In this document: positions 24,763 to 33,649 of the stretch, in pieces | Layout of the letters: each line of letters opens with the position of its first letter | Numbering within the stretch: the stretch's first letter is position 1 | NCBI RefSeq assembly: GCF_900142705.1 | Contig: NZ_FRBV01000020.1 | Location: 1 to 35,292, forward strand | DNA: 35,292 nt | Direction: 5' to 3' | Origin: Nitrosospira sp. Nsp11 | Lineage (GTDB): Bacteria; Pseudomonadota; Gammaproteobacteria; Burkholderiales; Nitrosomonadaceae | Program-made: the position numbers and the translations under genes | The notes under the pieces: model-generated | Told to the model about the DNA's origin: nothing | Databases searched by the model: none | The model's input: the letters and a program-made list of their open reading frames with translations, nothing else

Positions 24763-25245
24763 TTAATGCTGGCGACCCGGGTGCTTGCCGGTGAGCACCC
24801 ACGCTTCGGTAACAGGTCGCAATAACGTGCTTACGTATTCGATACGCACACCCATTTTGTCTGGTGCGGTAATAATCGCGTGAGCACGCTTGCCGGGCTC
24901 CGAGCGCAGAATTGCTTCAATGCCGATACCTTGCTGCTTTAATTCTTCTATTTTGCCTTCTATATCTGATTCCCAGATGCCGAAGTAGAGAATTTGCCCT
25001 GCGTTCTTTTCCGAAAATATTCCATTACCGGTGGCGTGGAGCAGTTCCAGATAGGGCGGGCGGTTTCGGGAGTACATCGCGGTCAGTTTTATGGTTTCCG
25101 CCTGTTGTGTTTCTGGATTTTCGATATACACGACACTCTCTGCGGGTTCGGTAAATTTTACGTCCAGCACCTTCGAGTAGTGCTCGGCGGCTTCATGATA
25201 ATCACGAGCGACTATGCCAATATGGTAGTAGATGTGCTCCAGCAT
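24763..25245 (-). CDS. VOC (glyoxalase/epimerase fold) family protein
   Basis: The 160 residues follow the vicinal-oxygen-chelate pattern with two beta-alpha-beta-beta-beta units. The first begins HIYYHIGIVARDYHEAAEHYSKVL (His8 as probable metal ligand) and ends PYLELLHATG (Glu ligand). The second begins ILYFGIWESDIEGKIEELKQQGI and ends GVRIEYVS (Glu ligand). Length and layout resemble methylmalonyl-CoA epimerase and glyoxalase I, but the specific substrate cannot be told. It is a single gene with no obvious operon partner. Confidence 0.8.
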   Translation of the reverse strand: MLEHIYYHIGIVARDYHEAAEHYSKVLDVKFTEPAESVVYIENPETQQAETIKLTAMYSRNRPPYLELLHATGNGIFSEKNAGQILYFGIWESDIEGKIEELKQQGIGIEAILRSEPGKRAHAIITAPDKMGVRIEYVSTLLRPVTEAWVLTGKHPGRQH

Positions 25246-25508
25246 ATTTTTTGCCTCATTTTTATCAAGAACAGCCGTTATTCATTTATCCGGCAGGAAA
25301 AAAATATTAGATTTCGATGCCGCATTCCCTTGCTCTACTATGTTTTGTAGGTCATTCCGGCCAACGCGTCAAGGAAGCCTGAAATTCGCTCATCGATAAT
25401 TTCAAAATCGCTTGATGCCGGAGCTCAACGCTGATCGGTATGGCAATAAGGGTACCTTTGAGCCTCGGTATATTGTAAAGTGCGATCCAGATTACTAACC
25501 GCCAGCTC

Positions 25509-26225
25509 ATGACTTCTGCCGAACCCACCACCATCTTCACACGCTCCTGGTCGCTTTATGACTTGCTCACCGAACACAACTATATGTTTCACCATGAGAT
25601 ATATAGCGGGATCAGGGATCTACTGGAGCTGCGAAACGATAAGGAACATTATCGTCTGCTGGATCTGGGCTGCGGCAATGCACGCTACCTGACGCCCTGC
25701 CTGAAGCGATCGCCCCCCGCGTTGTATGAAGGGGTGGACTTGTCCGAAGCGGCGCTGGCAGAGGCGCGCGAGTACCTTGCGGAATTGACCGGCCAGGTCA
25801 TTTTGACCCATGGAGACCTTCTGGAAGCAGTAGAGTCGACGGGGAAAACCTGGGATATCCTCTTCACGGGATTTGCGATTCATCACCTGATGCCCGATGA
25901 GAAAGCACGTTTTTTCCGCGCTGCGGGGCGCTGCCTTTCGGAAAACGGCTGGCTGATCCTGGTGGATGTCGTGCGGGAGGAAAATCAGGACCGGGAAAGC
26001 TATCTGGACGGCTATCTGAAATTCATGCGCGAGAAATGGACGCACGTGCCACAGGATCAACTGGAGGAAGCCTGTACCCATGTCCATGACCACGATTACC
26101 CTGAATGCCTTTCAACCTTGCAGGAGATGGCTGGAGCAGCGGGTTTGAACTGCACCCGGCTGATCAGCCGCCACGCGCAGCATTACACAATCCTGTTCTC
26201 ACGGTCTGCTCCGACCAAAGGCTGA
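25509..26225 (+). CDS. Class I SAM-dependent methyltransferase
   Basis: The 238 residues carry motif I LLDLGCGNARYL (about residue 53), an acidic end of strand 2 (YEGVDLSEAAL), motif II/III ILTHGDLLEA and WDILFTGFAIHHL, and a later SENGWLILVDVVRE. This places it with class I methyltransferases of small molecules (Methyltransf_11/12/25-like). The substrate is unknown. The next gene, a BASS-type transporter, starts 18 bp after its stop on the same strand, so the two are probably co-expressed. The start at 25509 has only a weak upstream RBS. Confidence 0.85.
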   Translation: MTSAEPTTIFTRSWSLYDLLTEHNYMFHHEIYSGIRDLLELRNDKEHYRLLDLGCGNARYLTPCLKRSPPALYEGVDLSEAALAEAREYLAELTGQVILTHGDLLEAVESTGKTWDILFTGFAIHHLMPDEKARFFRAAGRCLSENGWLILVDVVREENQDRESYLDGYLKFMREKWTHVPQDQLEEACTHVHDHDYPECLSTLQEMAGAAGLNCTRLISRHAQHYTILFSRSAPTKG

Positions 26226-26243
26226 GGCTTTTCCCCCACCGCC

Positions 26244-27218
26244 ATGCTCCAGAAACTGACCCTTCTATTCCCGGTCTGGATGATTCTCTCGGGGGCAATC
26301 GCCCTGTGCTGGCCGGCGTGGTTGGTGGCTATGAATCAGGGCTCCGTAATGGTCCTGGTCCTTGCCTTCATCATGCTGTGTATGGGGCTGACACTGACCC
26401 TTGAGGATTTCCGCAGAATCGCCCGCATGCCGAGGGCGGTGGCGATCGGTTTTGTGGGCCAGTATACGATCATGCCTTTGTTGGCCTGGGGCGTGGCTAA
26501 TGTGCTGAACCTGCCGCCGCACTTTGCCGTAGGCCTGATCCTGGTGGGCTGCTGCCCCGGCGGTACGGCTTCAAACCTGGTGAGCTATATCGCAGATGCG
26601 GATGTAGCGCTTTCAGTGGTAATGACAGTCTGCTCCACTTTGGCTGCTATCGTCCTCACACCGTTGCTGACCAGATTCCTTGCGGGAACCATGGTCCCCG
26701 TGGATACCTGGCTATTGTTCACGCAGACCCTGCAAGTCGTGATTATCCCCGTCGTGCTGGGCATCCTGCTCAACCGCTACATTCCGCGCCTGGTCATGCG
26801 CGTGATGCCGATGGCGCCGCTGCTGTCGGTGATAGGGGTGTGCTTCATCTGTGCCGTGGTGTTTGCCGCCAATGCAGAAGCCATACTGAGCCATGGCCTC
26901 GAACTGATTCTCGCCGTTGCGCTGCTACATGGAGGAGGTTTCCTGCTTGGCTACAATTTCGCCTGGATGCTGGGCTGCGAGCGCCAGACCGCCCGCACAA
27001 TTTCCATTGAGGTCGGCATGCAAAACTCCGGGCTTGCCATTGTGCTGGCCAAGCAGGCCTTCCCGTTGCTGCCGCTGGCGCCTGTTGTCGGTGCTATTTC
27101 AGCGGTAATGCATTCTTTGCTGGGTAGTCTGCTGGCAGTGTTGTGGCGCACGCGCTCATTAGAACTCAAAACCGAGCTAATCCAGGCTGCTTCTGTACCG
27201 GATCGAAGCAATATTTAG
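26244..27218 (+). CDS. Bile acid:sodium symporter (BASS) family transporter
   Basis: The 324-residue membrane protein has about nine to ten hydrophobic helices. Family hallmarks are MGLTLTLEDF, GLILVGCCPGGTASNLVSYIADADVALSV (about residue 92-120) and TISIEVGMQNSGLAIVLAKQAF (about 250-271). The two conserved crossing regions correspond to the sodium-binding sites known from bacterial ASBT structures. Bacterial BASS proteins import organic anions such as pantoate, pyruvate or sulfonates with sodium; the substrate here is unknown. It is co-oriented with the methyltransferase gene 18 bp upstream. A decayed copy of its last ~160 bases plus 30 bp of flank recurs at 28292-28482. Confidence 0.92.
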   Translation: MLQKLTLLFPVWMILSGAIALCWPAWLVAMNQGSVMVLVLAFIMLCMGLTLTLEDFRRIARMPRAVAIGFVGQYTIMPLLAWGVANVLNLPPHFAVGLILVGCCPGGTASNLVSYIADADVALSVVMTVCSTLAAIVLTPLLTRFLAGTMVPVDTWLLFTQTLQVVIIPVVLGILLNRYIPRLVMRVMPMAPLLSVIGVCFICAVVFAANAEAILSHGLELILAVALLHGGGFLLGYNFAWMLGCERQTARTISIEVGMQNSGLAIVLAKQAFPLLPLAPVVGAISAVMHSLLGSLLAVLWRTRSLELKTELIQAASVPDRSNI

Positions 27219-27325
27219 TCCGTCACTACTTCGGCATTCTTGAATGAGCCAGGCGGCCGCCTTTGCAGGACGTCGAATGGCCCAGAGCTGTTTCTAATTC
27301 TTCTATCAGAATGGCGGACACTACA

Positions 27326-27910
27326 TCAAACCGGCGCAGGAAAACTTACATCAGGAACGCAATCGCTTTTTATAATAACGGCGGGGTTACCACTGACAAT
27401 TGAGCGCGGTGGCACGCTTTCGGTAACAAATGCGCCCCCGGCAATTCGACTGCCGCGACCAATTGTCACGCCGCCTACAACGATAGCGTGCGGGCCAATC
27501 CAAACTTCGTCCTCTAATACCGGATATTCAACCAGTCGTTCTCCATCTGGCGCAATACGGTGGCGCGCGCCAAGGGTGATACCGTGAAACAACGTAACGT
27601 TCTTTCCGATGCGCGCATTTGGACTAATGACTAAACCCCAACCGTGCGTAATCGCCAAACCAGGTTGTATATCCGTTCTCCACGAAAGATCCAGTCCCGC
27701 CAACTGCGTGCTTAATTGATGAAGCATCCTGAAAAACAGCAGAAAAACTCGAAGTGATCCGCGAGAAGAATAAGCCATCTGGCATAGCCGCATTGTAACA
27801 ACCACCCGAAAAGCCCGTCTGCTTACAACACCGTTGAGAAGGCAACGCCAGCTAAATTCTCCGTACTGCCGAAATGTATCCGCCTTCAACGCTGCCCATG
27901 CATCATTCAT
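27326..27910 (-). CDS. Hexapeptide acyltransferase, serine acetyltransferase-like
   Basis: The 194 residues have an N-terminal helical part and a left-handed beta-helix of hexapeptide repeats: DIQPGLAITHGWGLVISPNARIGKNVTLFHGITLGARH, VLEDEVWIGPHAIVVGGVTIGRGSRIAGGAFV, then VPPRSIVSGNPAVII. The catalytic-type His lies in ITHGWGLV and FHGITLG. It is shorter than cysteine-biosynthetic CysE (about 270 aa) and lacks its long N-terminal helical domain. An acetyltransferase of polysaccharide or lipid biosynthesis, as found in exopolysaccharide clusters, is more likely. AGGG 9 bases before the ATG serves as RBS. It sits between a gene end and its decayed duplicate, as if inserted. Confidence 0.83.
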   Translation of the reverse strand: MNDAWAALKADTFRQYGEFSWRCLLNGVVSRRAFRVVVTMRLCQMAYSSRGSLRVFLLFFRMLHQLSTQLAGLDLSWRTDIQPGLAITHGWGLVISPNARIGKNVTLFHGITLGARHRIAPDGERLVEYPVLEDEVWIGPHAIVVGGVTIGRGSRIAGGAFVTESVPPRSIVSGNPAVIIKSDCVPDVSFPAPV

Positions 27911-28291
27911 TTGAATCCCTGATTATGCTCAACCGATATCCACTCAAGCGGCGCTACTCTCTATCCATAGTGATCGAACTGGCCGAAAGAATATATGTAT
28001 ATTCCGCACCACGGCGCTGAGGTCAATAAAGAGACAGGGCAAAAAAATAGCTGAAGTTAAGAAAAGGCTCTGCGTTCCTGAAGTTAGTCAGGCTTTACTT
28101 TCATCGGGAATTCCATACTAAACTGATCCTGGATGCGGTTGGTCCCGCTTCTCAAACAAGGCCTCTGAATGTCAAATTCATCCGCATCACATTTCCAGAT
28201 TAATATACAGGCGCCATGTTTGAGCGTCAATTGACAGGATCCGGCGAATTCTTACGCGTGGTTACATATTGCTGCTGCTCGTTTCGGAACT
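27911..28291. other. Gene-free stretch
   Basis: About 380 bp lie upstream of the acyltransferase gene. No ORF, hairpin or repeat was seen beyond A+T-rich segments. It should hold the acyltransferase promoter. Confidence 0.4.
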
Positions 28292-28482
28292 TTCCGTTGC
28301 CGCCACTAGCACCTGTTGTAGGCGCGACTTCAGCGGTAATGCATCCTTTGCTGGGTAGACCTGCCGGCACTGTTGCGGCGTGCGCGCTCACTTAAACTCA
28401 AGCCCGAGCTAATCCAGACTACTTCTATACCGGATCGCAGCAATATTTAGTCCGTGACTACTTTAGTATTCTTAAATGAGCC
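28292..28482 (+). pseudogene. Decayed second copy of the 3' end of the BASS transporter gene
   Basis: This segment aligns with 27061-27250 over the whole 190 bp. By hand I count 31 substitutions and a 1-bp insertion, about 84% identity. It includes the runs CAGCGGTAATGCAT, CAATATTTAGTCCGT and AATGAGCC that cover the transporter's C-terminal codons, its TAG stop and the flank. The insertion breaks the frame, and no start precedes it, so it is a non-functional remnant. Confidence 0.85.
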
Positions 28483-28737
28483 GTGCGCTTTGTAAGAATG
28501 TAATACCGTCACACCAAAGAAGGAACGTGGCCAGTGCAGAGCACCTTGCCCATCCGCTTTACTTGTTGCTCATACGTCCACCCGCTGCGCACATGCTGGA
28601 AGGCATGGCAGCACGGGTTACTGCCGGATCGGAGTGGGAAGTTTACGCCATTGCGGCTGACCAGAAATAACGTGCCCAAGAGTGGCGATCTGTTCCGGTG
28701 ATGACAACGCACTCAAGTTGGGAGCATGTCCCGAGCT

Positions 28738-28926
28738 TTATTTTCCTGCAAAAGATTGGCATTTATCAATAAATGCTTGCCGCTCAGCTTCACTGTCGAA
28801 AGTTGTAAGTACCGACTGCATTCCTACGCCAGAACAATTCGTTGAATTTACTTCGGGAACTCCGCCACCACAACTAATCAACGTGGCACTAAGGGTAATA
28901 ATAAATACAATATATTTGAAACTCAT
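28738..28926 (-). CDS. Small putative lipoprotein
   Basis: The 62 residues begin with a signal peptide and lipobox LISC (Cys19), followed by GGGVPEVNSTNC. The mature part has two more cysteines and an acidic helix (TFDSEAERQAFIDKCQSF). An AGAGGA sequence precedes the start. Small lipoproteins of this form are frequent in accessory DNA; no family is recognised. It stands alone with non-coding DNA on both sides. Confidence 0.55.
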   Translation of the reverse strand: MSFKYIVFIITLSATLISCGGGVPEVNSTNCSGVGMQSVLTTFDSEAERQAFIDKCQSFAGK

Positions 28927-29396
28927 TACATTCCATCCTCTTTAAAAATCATTAATATGGCGCGGATTCAAATAAGTGCAACAACTAGCAGTTGCTTGAT
29001 GCAGCTCACGGCACCCCGAAGGATACCTTAAAGGATTCTAAATTCCAGCACTTTGCGTAGTCGCTGGTTGAATCGCTTTACATCGCTTTCGCCAACCATC
29101 TATACCCAGAACCTATCCCGAGTAGTATTGTTTTGGTCCGTCACCCCGCGTCAGAGTTAAAAGTTCCGACATTATCTGTCAGATGCTAACACACTTAAGA
29201 TGAGCTTCAGTAACGCAAGATCTGGATACTTATTTGTTTTCTTTCCACGCCCGGTAAGTTTCTTACGCCAAGCAGCTTAGGCGCTGGAAGCAACGGATTA
29301 TGCGCCTTTCCACCTTGCCGCCCCGTGATTCATGTTGATATTTTCCTTTGTACCCGGATAATCAATCAGCGGAGATCCTAACCAACGGAGAAACAC
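28927..29396. other. Gene-free stretch
   Basis: About 470 bp between two small genes. No credible ORF, terminator or repeat was found. Its base composition resembles the rest of the accessory region. Confidence 0.4.
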
Positions 29397-29600
29397 ATGC
29401 GCCAATTAGAATATTCACTGAAATCGAAGGACGGAACCAAACCTAGTATTGGCCCGGTTATCCTTCAGGCAGTATCTGATGATGAAGAAATACGTACCAC
29501 AGCAATGCAGTTGCTTCAAAAAGATCATCCCGAGGCTTCGGCTGGTGATTACGAACTCCATGTTACATGGACCGATCTGGATGCTCTGCCCTCGCCCTGA
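29397..29600 (+). CDS. Small acidic hypothetical protein
   Basis: The 67 residues start at an ATG with CGGAG 7 bases upstream. The soluble protein alternates beta-like and helical segments (RQLEYSLKSKDGTKPS, AMQLLQKDHPEAS, YELHVTWTDLD) and is rich in Asp and Glu. There is no signal peptide, cysteine or known motif. RBS quality and protein-like composition argue for a true gene; function unknown. Confidence 0.5.
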   Translation: MRQLEYSLKSKDGTKPSIGPVILQAVSDDEEIRTTAMQLLQKDHPEASAGDYELHVTWTDLDALPSP

Positions 29601-29900
29601 TACCTCTTGGAGGGTAGCGTTTTCTAAATTTGCTTAGCATTCAAGCTGATTTATATCTACCTCGTCAATAGACGGAAAGCCGCCCCTCCATTTAAATCGA
29701 TTGCAGGGCTTCTGGTAGAGTCTTACGGGAATCTATGGGGTCACCCATTAGCCGGTTCTGAATCAAGGGCGAAACCAAATTTCCCCTGCTGTTTTTCTGA
29801 CTGCTATTTTTTTTCTTTTTGCAGACCTGTTTGTTGTTTCCAGTCGAACCCGTTTCCTTAGTATTGGCTACGATCGAGTCGTGCCTGTCACCCATGTGGA
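29601..29900. other. Low-information stretch next to a transposase remnant
   Basis: About 300 bp without a credible gene. A 70-codon minus-strand frame (29692-29904) lies where the last part of the IS110-type transposase would be. Its Lys/Asn-rich sequence does not match that family convincingly, so I take it as decayed DNA. Confidence 0.35.
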
Positions 29901-29903
29901 TCA

Positions 29904-30062
29904 AGCAGTGCTGAAACGCCGGGCAAAGTTGGCTGCTTCAATGAAAGCCAATAAAAGCCCACACCAGGTAGGCATTGCCGTTTTTGGTGTTGCCTGCGCC
30001 TTTTTTCTTGCCGCTGGAATAATGAGGATGTTTTCGACCGCCAGTACATGCTGTGTGCGCGG
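29904..30062 (-). pseudogene. Remnant of an IS110/IS116-family transposase C-terminal domain
   Basis: On the minus strand GKKKGAGNTKNGNAYLVWAF is encoded at 29953-30012, and EAANFARRF at 29913-29939 in another frame. Together they reproduce the conserved GKKKGxGNTKNGNxYLAWAFxEAANFA block of IS110-type DEDD transposases. The frame is broken by a 10-bp tandem duplication at 29940-29959 (AATGAAAGCC / AATAAAAGCC). The part upstream (to about 30062) shows a further shift. The rest of the roughly 330-400 aa transposase is absent. Confidence 0.7.
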
Positions 30063-30298
30063 GCCGCTTCTGCGCCCCTTTTTTGACGGGATGAAGATCA
30101 CCTTCAACAGCCACTGGAAGGCAACATTTGATCTGGTTGCGCGTAGCCTCCCGCGCAGAGCCAAAGCCGATCTCATTGAAATGTCGTTTTTTAAGGCTTG
30201 CGGGCCAGGCCAACAGCGTCCATCTCAATAAATTTTTTCACTACCTTGCCTTACATATTAAGGTTTATCCTACTTTTTGCGCTGCGTTACAAGCTGGA

Positions 30299-31996
30299 TC
30301 AAATCAACACCAGTCGCTCCAACTTGGTGACGGTCGCGCGCTGCTCCGCGGAACCGTAAAGATCCCAATTCACTGCAGTCTTGCCTTGATCATTGCGCTG
30401 AACATTAATAATCGCGAAATTGTTGGTCTTGCAAGGCTCCATGAGCAACTGGAACGCAACATTAGGTTGGCTATTGTCCTTATCTCTCTGCAATAGACCA
30501 TGATCGTTGACAACCAATGCCAATGCGGAAGCTTTTGCCCATGGCAGATCGTAGGTTATGGCGCTCGATGTCAACTGATAAACGGTGGCATCCGGATACT
30601 TCTTATGAGTCATGCGGAACGCCGCGCCGATATGCACATCACCGCTCAGAAAATAAAGTGATTTTCCGTTATCCTTCGCTGCGGCGAAGGCGGCATCCAG
30701 CAGGACATCGCGCTCCACCCAGTTACTCTCGTGCTCCCACTCATCGCGCATATCGTCAGCCACTCTGAGAACATCGAGATAATTGACGACGAAGCTCTTT
30801 GCGTGCACGACGGGTACTGGCGAAACCACAAAAATCGACTCTGCGTTCTTGACGGCATCGGACTCAAGCCAATCCTTGAAGCGCTGCATCTGGGCCTTGC
30901 CCAGAATTTTATCGTCGGTTGTACGGGTATAGTCGCGCTGTCCACGCATGTCGAGAACATAAAACGCCGCCGTGCCCCAAGTGAAAGGATAGTCGAATTG
31001 ATCCGTTGATGTGTCAGGATTGTGCGAATGGCCATATTCGTAATAAGTAAGCTTGGCGGCCTCATACATCTGGTTGAGGAGCAGGAGTTTCTCGCTATCG
31101 TCACCCCAGTCCCACCAGGAGTCGAGGAGATTCCGCCTTTCCTTGGCATTGTAAGAGCCCCAGCCATCCAGAATCTCATGATCATCCCACATCATATAAA
31201 CCGGAAAGCGCGAGAATACATTGCGTAGTTGTCGATGACCCCAATAACCCCGGTAAATATCCCGGTACCACGAGCGCATCACCTCGACACGATCTTCCGG
31301 CTTTACTTCTCGCATGAATTCTTTGCGGATTTTTTTCAGCCACTCCCATATGCTGACATTGGAATTCCCATCAACGTAGACTTGATCTCCGACGCCCAGG
31401 ATAAATTCGCCGCTGCGTTGATCAAGTTCGCCGCCGAACCGATCCCACATGTGAATATTCACGAGGTCGAACGAATTTTTCCTGTATGGCATATGGCAAC
31501 TGAAGAGGCCAAAAGTCATGGAATCCTGCGAGCCGCTCTGTGTTTTAAAACGATTGACTTTATTATCCGGGGCGATTTCCCACGGGGTTTTTCTTGTCTT
31601 CAGGTTCAGGGCAAAGGCCGCGTAATAATAGCGCTGACCAGGTTGCAGACCATCGACTTCCCAGACTTTCGTGATGTCGTGCTCAAACGCCAAGTCCGCC
31701 TGATCTGTGAGCAAGGCATTCGCAATCCCGCGTGTATCGCCATTATTCGCATTCTCAAGGAAAAAAATCTCTTTTCCGTTTTCAATCTTCGTTTGCGGGT
31801 TCCAATCGGTGGCAACCTCTCCATGATTCAATATGGGTTCGGGGCATAGCAGCATACGATAGCTGTTCGGCTGGTAGGCGCGCATCCATAATTTGGTACT
31901 GGTGGCCGTTGTATGCCCGACTATCACCGTGTTGGTGAGCATCGGGTTAATCCAGGGACGATCGGAGCCTCGATCGTAGAAATCAAAAGTTTTCAT
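30299..31996 (-). CDS. PhoD-like phosphatase / metallophosphoesterase without signal peptide
   Basis: The 565 residues have an N-terminal beta-rich domain (TVIVGHTTATSTKLWMRAY...) typical of PhoD proteins, followed by a calcineurin-like catalytic domain. Visible metal-ligand motifs are FGLFSCHMPY, GVGDQVYVD (about residue 200), MWDDHEILDGWG (about 267), and SGDVHIGAAF (about 449). Classical PhoD is exported by the Tat system. This protein starts directly with a soluble sequence and has no twin-arginine leader, so it is probably cytoplasmic or its substrate differs from extracellular phosphodiesters. No clear RBS precedes the ATG. It stands alone in an accessory region beside a transposase remnant. 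Confidence 0.85.
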   Translation of the reverse strand: MKTFDFYDRGSDRPWINPMLTNTVIVGHTTATSTKLWMRAYQPNSYRMLLCPEPILNHGEVATDWNPQTKIENGKEIFFLENANNGDTRGIANALLTDQADLAFEHDITKVWEVDGLQPGQRYYYAAFALNLKTRKTPWEIAPDNKVNRFKTQSGSQDSMTFGLFSCHMPYRKNSFDLVNIHMWDRFGGELDQRSGEFILGVGDQVYVDGNSNVSIWEWLKKIRKEFMREVKPEDRVEVMRSWYRDIYRGYWGHRQLRNVFSRFPVYMMWDDHEILDGWGSYNAKERRNLLDSWWDWGDDSEKLLLLNQMYEAAKLTYYEYGHSHNPDTSTDQFDYPFTWGTAAFYVLDMRGQRDYTRTTDDKILGKAQMQRFKDWLESDAVKNAESIFVVSPVPVVHAKSFVVNYLDVLRVADDMRDEWEHESNWVERDVLLDAAFAAAKDNGKSLYFLSGDVHIGAAFRMTHKKYPDATVYQLTSSAITYDLPWAKASALALVVNDHGLLQRDKDNSQPNVAFQLLMEPCKTNNFAIINVQRNDQGKTAVNWDLYGSAEQRATVTKLERLVLI

Positions 31997-32252
31997 TCAT
32001 TATGAATCATCATAAAATTATTCAGTCGAGCCTACTATAACCGTTCCAATCACAACCAATTTCTCAAACTGCACATGTAATAGTAGACTAAATTAATCGG
32101 ATAATCAGGGCAATTCGCAAGCGACTTTCTTTAGGAAAAAGCTACAACTATCAGCTATGTTTATAACGTGGATGTTCCAGGTCGACACATCGGATAGGAA
32201 AACGGTCTGCTCATGTACTTAATCATAATAACGAGATAATTTGGAGACGGTA

Positions 32253-33011
32253 ATGGGAACAGGAGGATGGCTAATAGATAGCTTCAATACGATTACAAGC
32301 TTCGCAGATGCAGTGAGTAAACACTTTGAAAGCGAACTTGAGAAAAGGAACCTGTCCAAGAGCGTTATAGAGAAACAGTCGCTTGAAGAATTGGAAAAAA
32401 GCCTCGCTGAAATCGATAATGCGCTAAGAGATAAAAAATCCTTTGGAACTGTTCGACTTAATCGAACTTCAGATGGAAGATTTGTAGAGGATGAAGCGAA
32501 AGGTATCGTGGCAGATGCAGGGACTGCACTTCTCGCAAGAAAAGCACTTATAATTCAACGAATCAAGAAATTACAAGCAGAAAAGATAGGGACGCTCAAG
32601 ATAGTAGAAAAATACGTAGTGGACTCGTCTGAGAAGACAAAGCTCCTTGGAGAAATAGATGAAAGCGAGAAGAAGATCCAAATATTAAGCCAAACGGCGC
32701 ACGATATAGATAGTGCTCAAAAGCAGGCTGCGGTAAAAACAGGGGAGCAGATTAAAGCAGAATGGCAAATTCAAGTTTTTAAAGAAAGGGCGGCAATCTG
32801 GAAAGAATTGCTTCAACGAGAGTCAATTGCTTCTGTTGTTGGAGCATTACTTCTTGTTTTAATCGGATTGGCGCTTTTAATAGCAATGTTCGCCGGGGTG
32901 CCGACTACAAATATCATCGAAAACTCGTTTCTTGTACTGCTTGGCTATTTCTTCGGACAGACAATCAGCCGAAAAACCGAAACGCGTCGCGATGATTCTC
33001 ACACTCTATAA
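32253..33011 (+). CDS. Coiled-coil membrane protein, unknown function
   Basis: The 252 residues are read from the ATG at 32253, with GGAG (32243-32246) 6 bases upstream; a TTG four codons earlier is not needed. The N-terminal 190 residues are highly charged and helical (SVIEKQSLEELEKSLAEID, EIDESEKKIQILSQTAHDID), a predicted coiled coil. Two hydrophobic helices follow (SVVGALLLVLIGLALLIAMF and FLVLLGYFFGQ), with a short charged tail. Topology suggests a cytoplasmic coiled coil on a membrane hairpin. The gene is A+T-rich relative to core genes and lies beside an integrase stub and phage DNA, so transfer is likely. No family is recognised. Confidence 0.65.
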   Translation: MGTGGWLIDSFNTITSFADAVSKHFESELEKRNLSKSVIEKQSLEELEKSLAEIDNALRDKKSFGTVRLNRTSDGRFVEDEAKGIVADAGTALLARKALIIQRIKKLQAEKIGTLKIVEKYVVDSSEKTKLLGEIDESEKKIQILSQTAHDIDSAQKQAAVKTGEQIKAEWQIQVFKERAAIWKELLQRESIASVVGALLLVLIGLALLIAMFAGVPTTNIIENSFLVLLGYFFGQTISRKTETRRDDSHTL

Positions 33012-33052
33012 CGAACATACGCTTTGCTGCGTGGGCATCTGGCCTCCCACAA

Positions 33053-33344
33053 TCAATCGGACTCACGCAGCAACTCCAGCTCTCCCGCCCTCTCCTCGGT
33101 TTCTGCTTTTATCTGGGCGCGCAAGTCTATAGGCATCGCCGAATCTATGGGCTTGGAGTTTTCCAAACGTGGCTCTCAACACCATCTTTCTTCCGGATGT
33201 CTGAAATGACGCAACACATCTCGTTGAAAGCAATGGAAGCGTCATGTAGAACATCTCCACATCAGCCAAACCGTTCGGCATCACTTCAAGGTACATGCCC
33301 CCACCGTCCGCTATCTTGTAGGGCTTGGCCTTGCGCACCGCCAC
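33053..33344 (-). pseudogene. Stub of a P4-type tyrosine integrase (DUF4102) with fused fragments
   Basis: The first 25 codons of the minus-strand frame from 33344 (AVRKAKPYKIADGGGMYLEV) match the N-terminal DUF4102 domain of P4-type phage and island integrases. Similarity ends abruptly after about residue 28. Beyond it, two other frames are protein-like: one with NEMCCVISDIRKKDGVE and one ending KAETEERAGELELLRESD before TGA at 33053. These look like a frameshifted tail of a different gene. The catalytic domain of the integrase is missing, so the product is dead. Confidence 0.6.
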
Positions 33345-33471
33345 ATCATTTCATGACAAAAACCTGACTGGGGGCATTGATTCTGAATTGGGATTATTTA
33401 TTATTAAATTATTCCCCCTTTAGGCGCGGAATTCAATAGAACTAGCTTGGACGGGATAAAACATATAACCA

Positions 33472-33498
33472 ATGAAAAAGCCCGCTGGACGCGGGCTT
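33472..33498 (-). terminator. Rho-independent terminator
   Basis: AAGCCCGC (33478-33485) and GCGGGCTT (33491-33498) form a perfect 8-bp stem with a 5-base loop. On the minus strand TTTTTCATT follows, so it should stop leftward transcripts from the gene at 33650-34048. Confidence 0.8.
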
Positions 33499-33604
33499 CT
33501 AGGACTTCATGGAACTGGTGGAACATCTTATTGGTGGAGACGAGGACAATCGAATAAGGCTGTGATACCGCATGAATAAAGGGTCTGAAAAACTTCCTAA
33601 TAAA

Positions 33605-33644
33605 TATGCCCCCACTTATGCCCCCATCAATCCATGGGATTGAT
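33605..33644. repeat. Direct repeat pair and adjoining palindrome
   Basis: TATGCCCCCA occurs at 33605-33614 and 33617-33626, a 12-bp period. Directly after it, ATCAATCC (33626-33633) and GGATTGAT (33637-33644) make a perfect 8-bp inverted repeat with a 3-base centre. The position upstream of an integrase stub would fit recombinase or excisionase binding sites, but this is speculation. Confidence 0.4.
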
Positions 33645-33649
33645 GTTAA

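Larger units (their letters stand above)
33345..33649. other. Gene-free stretch with terminator and short repeats
   Basis: About 300 bp upstream of the integrase stub. It contains a hairpin terminator at 33472-33498 and, at 33605-33644, two direct repeats followed by a perfect palindrome. Both are annotated separately. No gene was seen. Confidence 0.5.

Noticed and set aside
28476-28670. 64-codon frame after the decayed transporter copy
   Set aside because: It begins inside the duplicated flank, lacks an RBS and looks non-protein-like.
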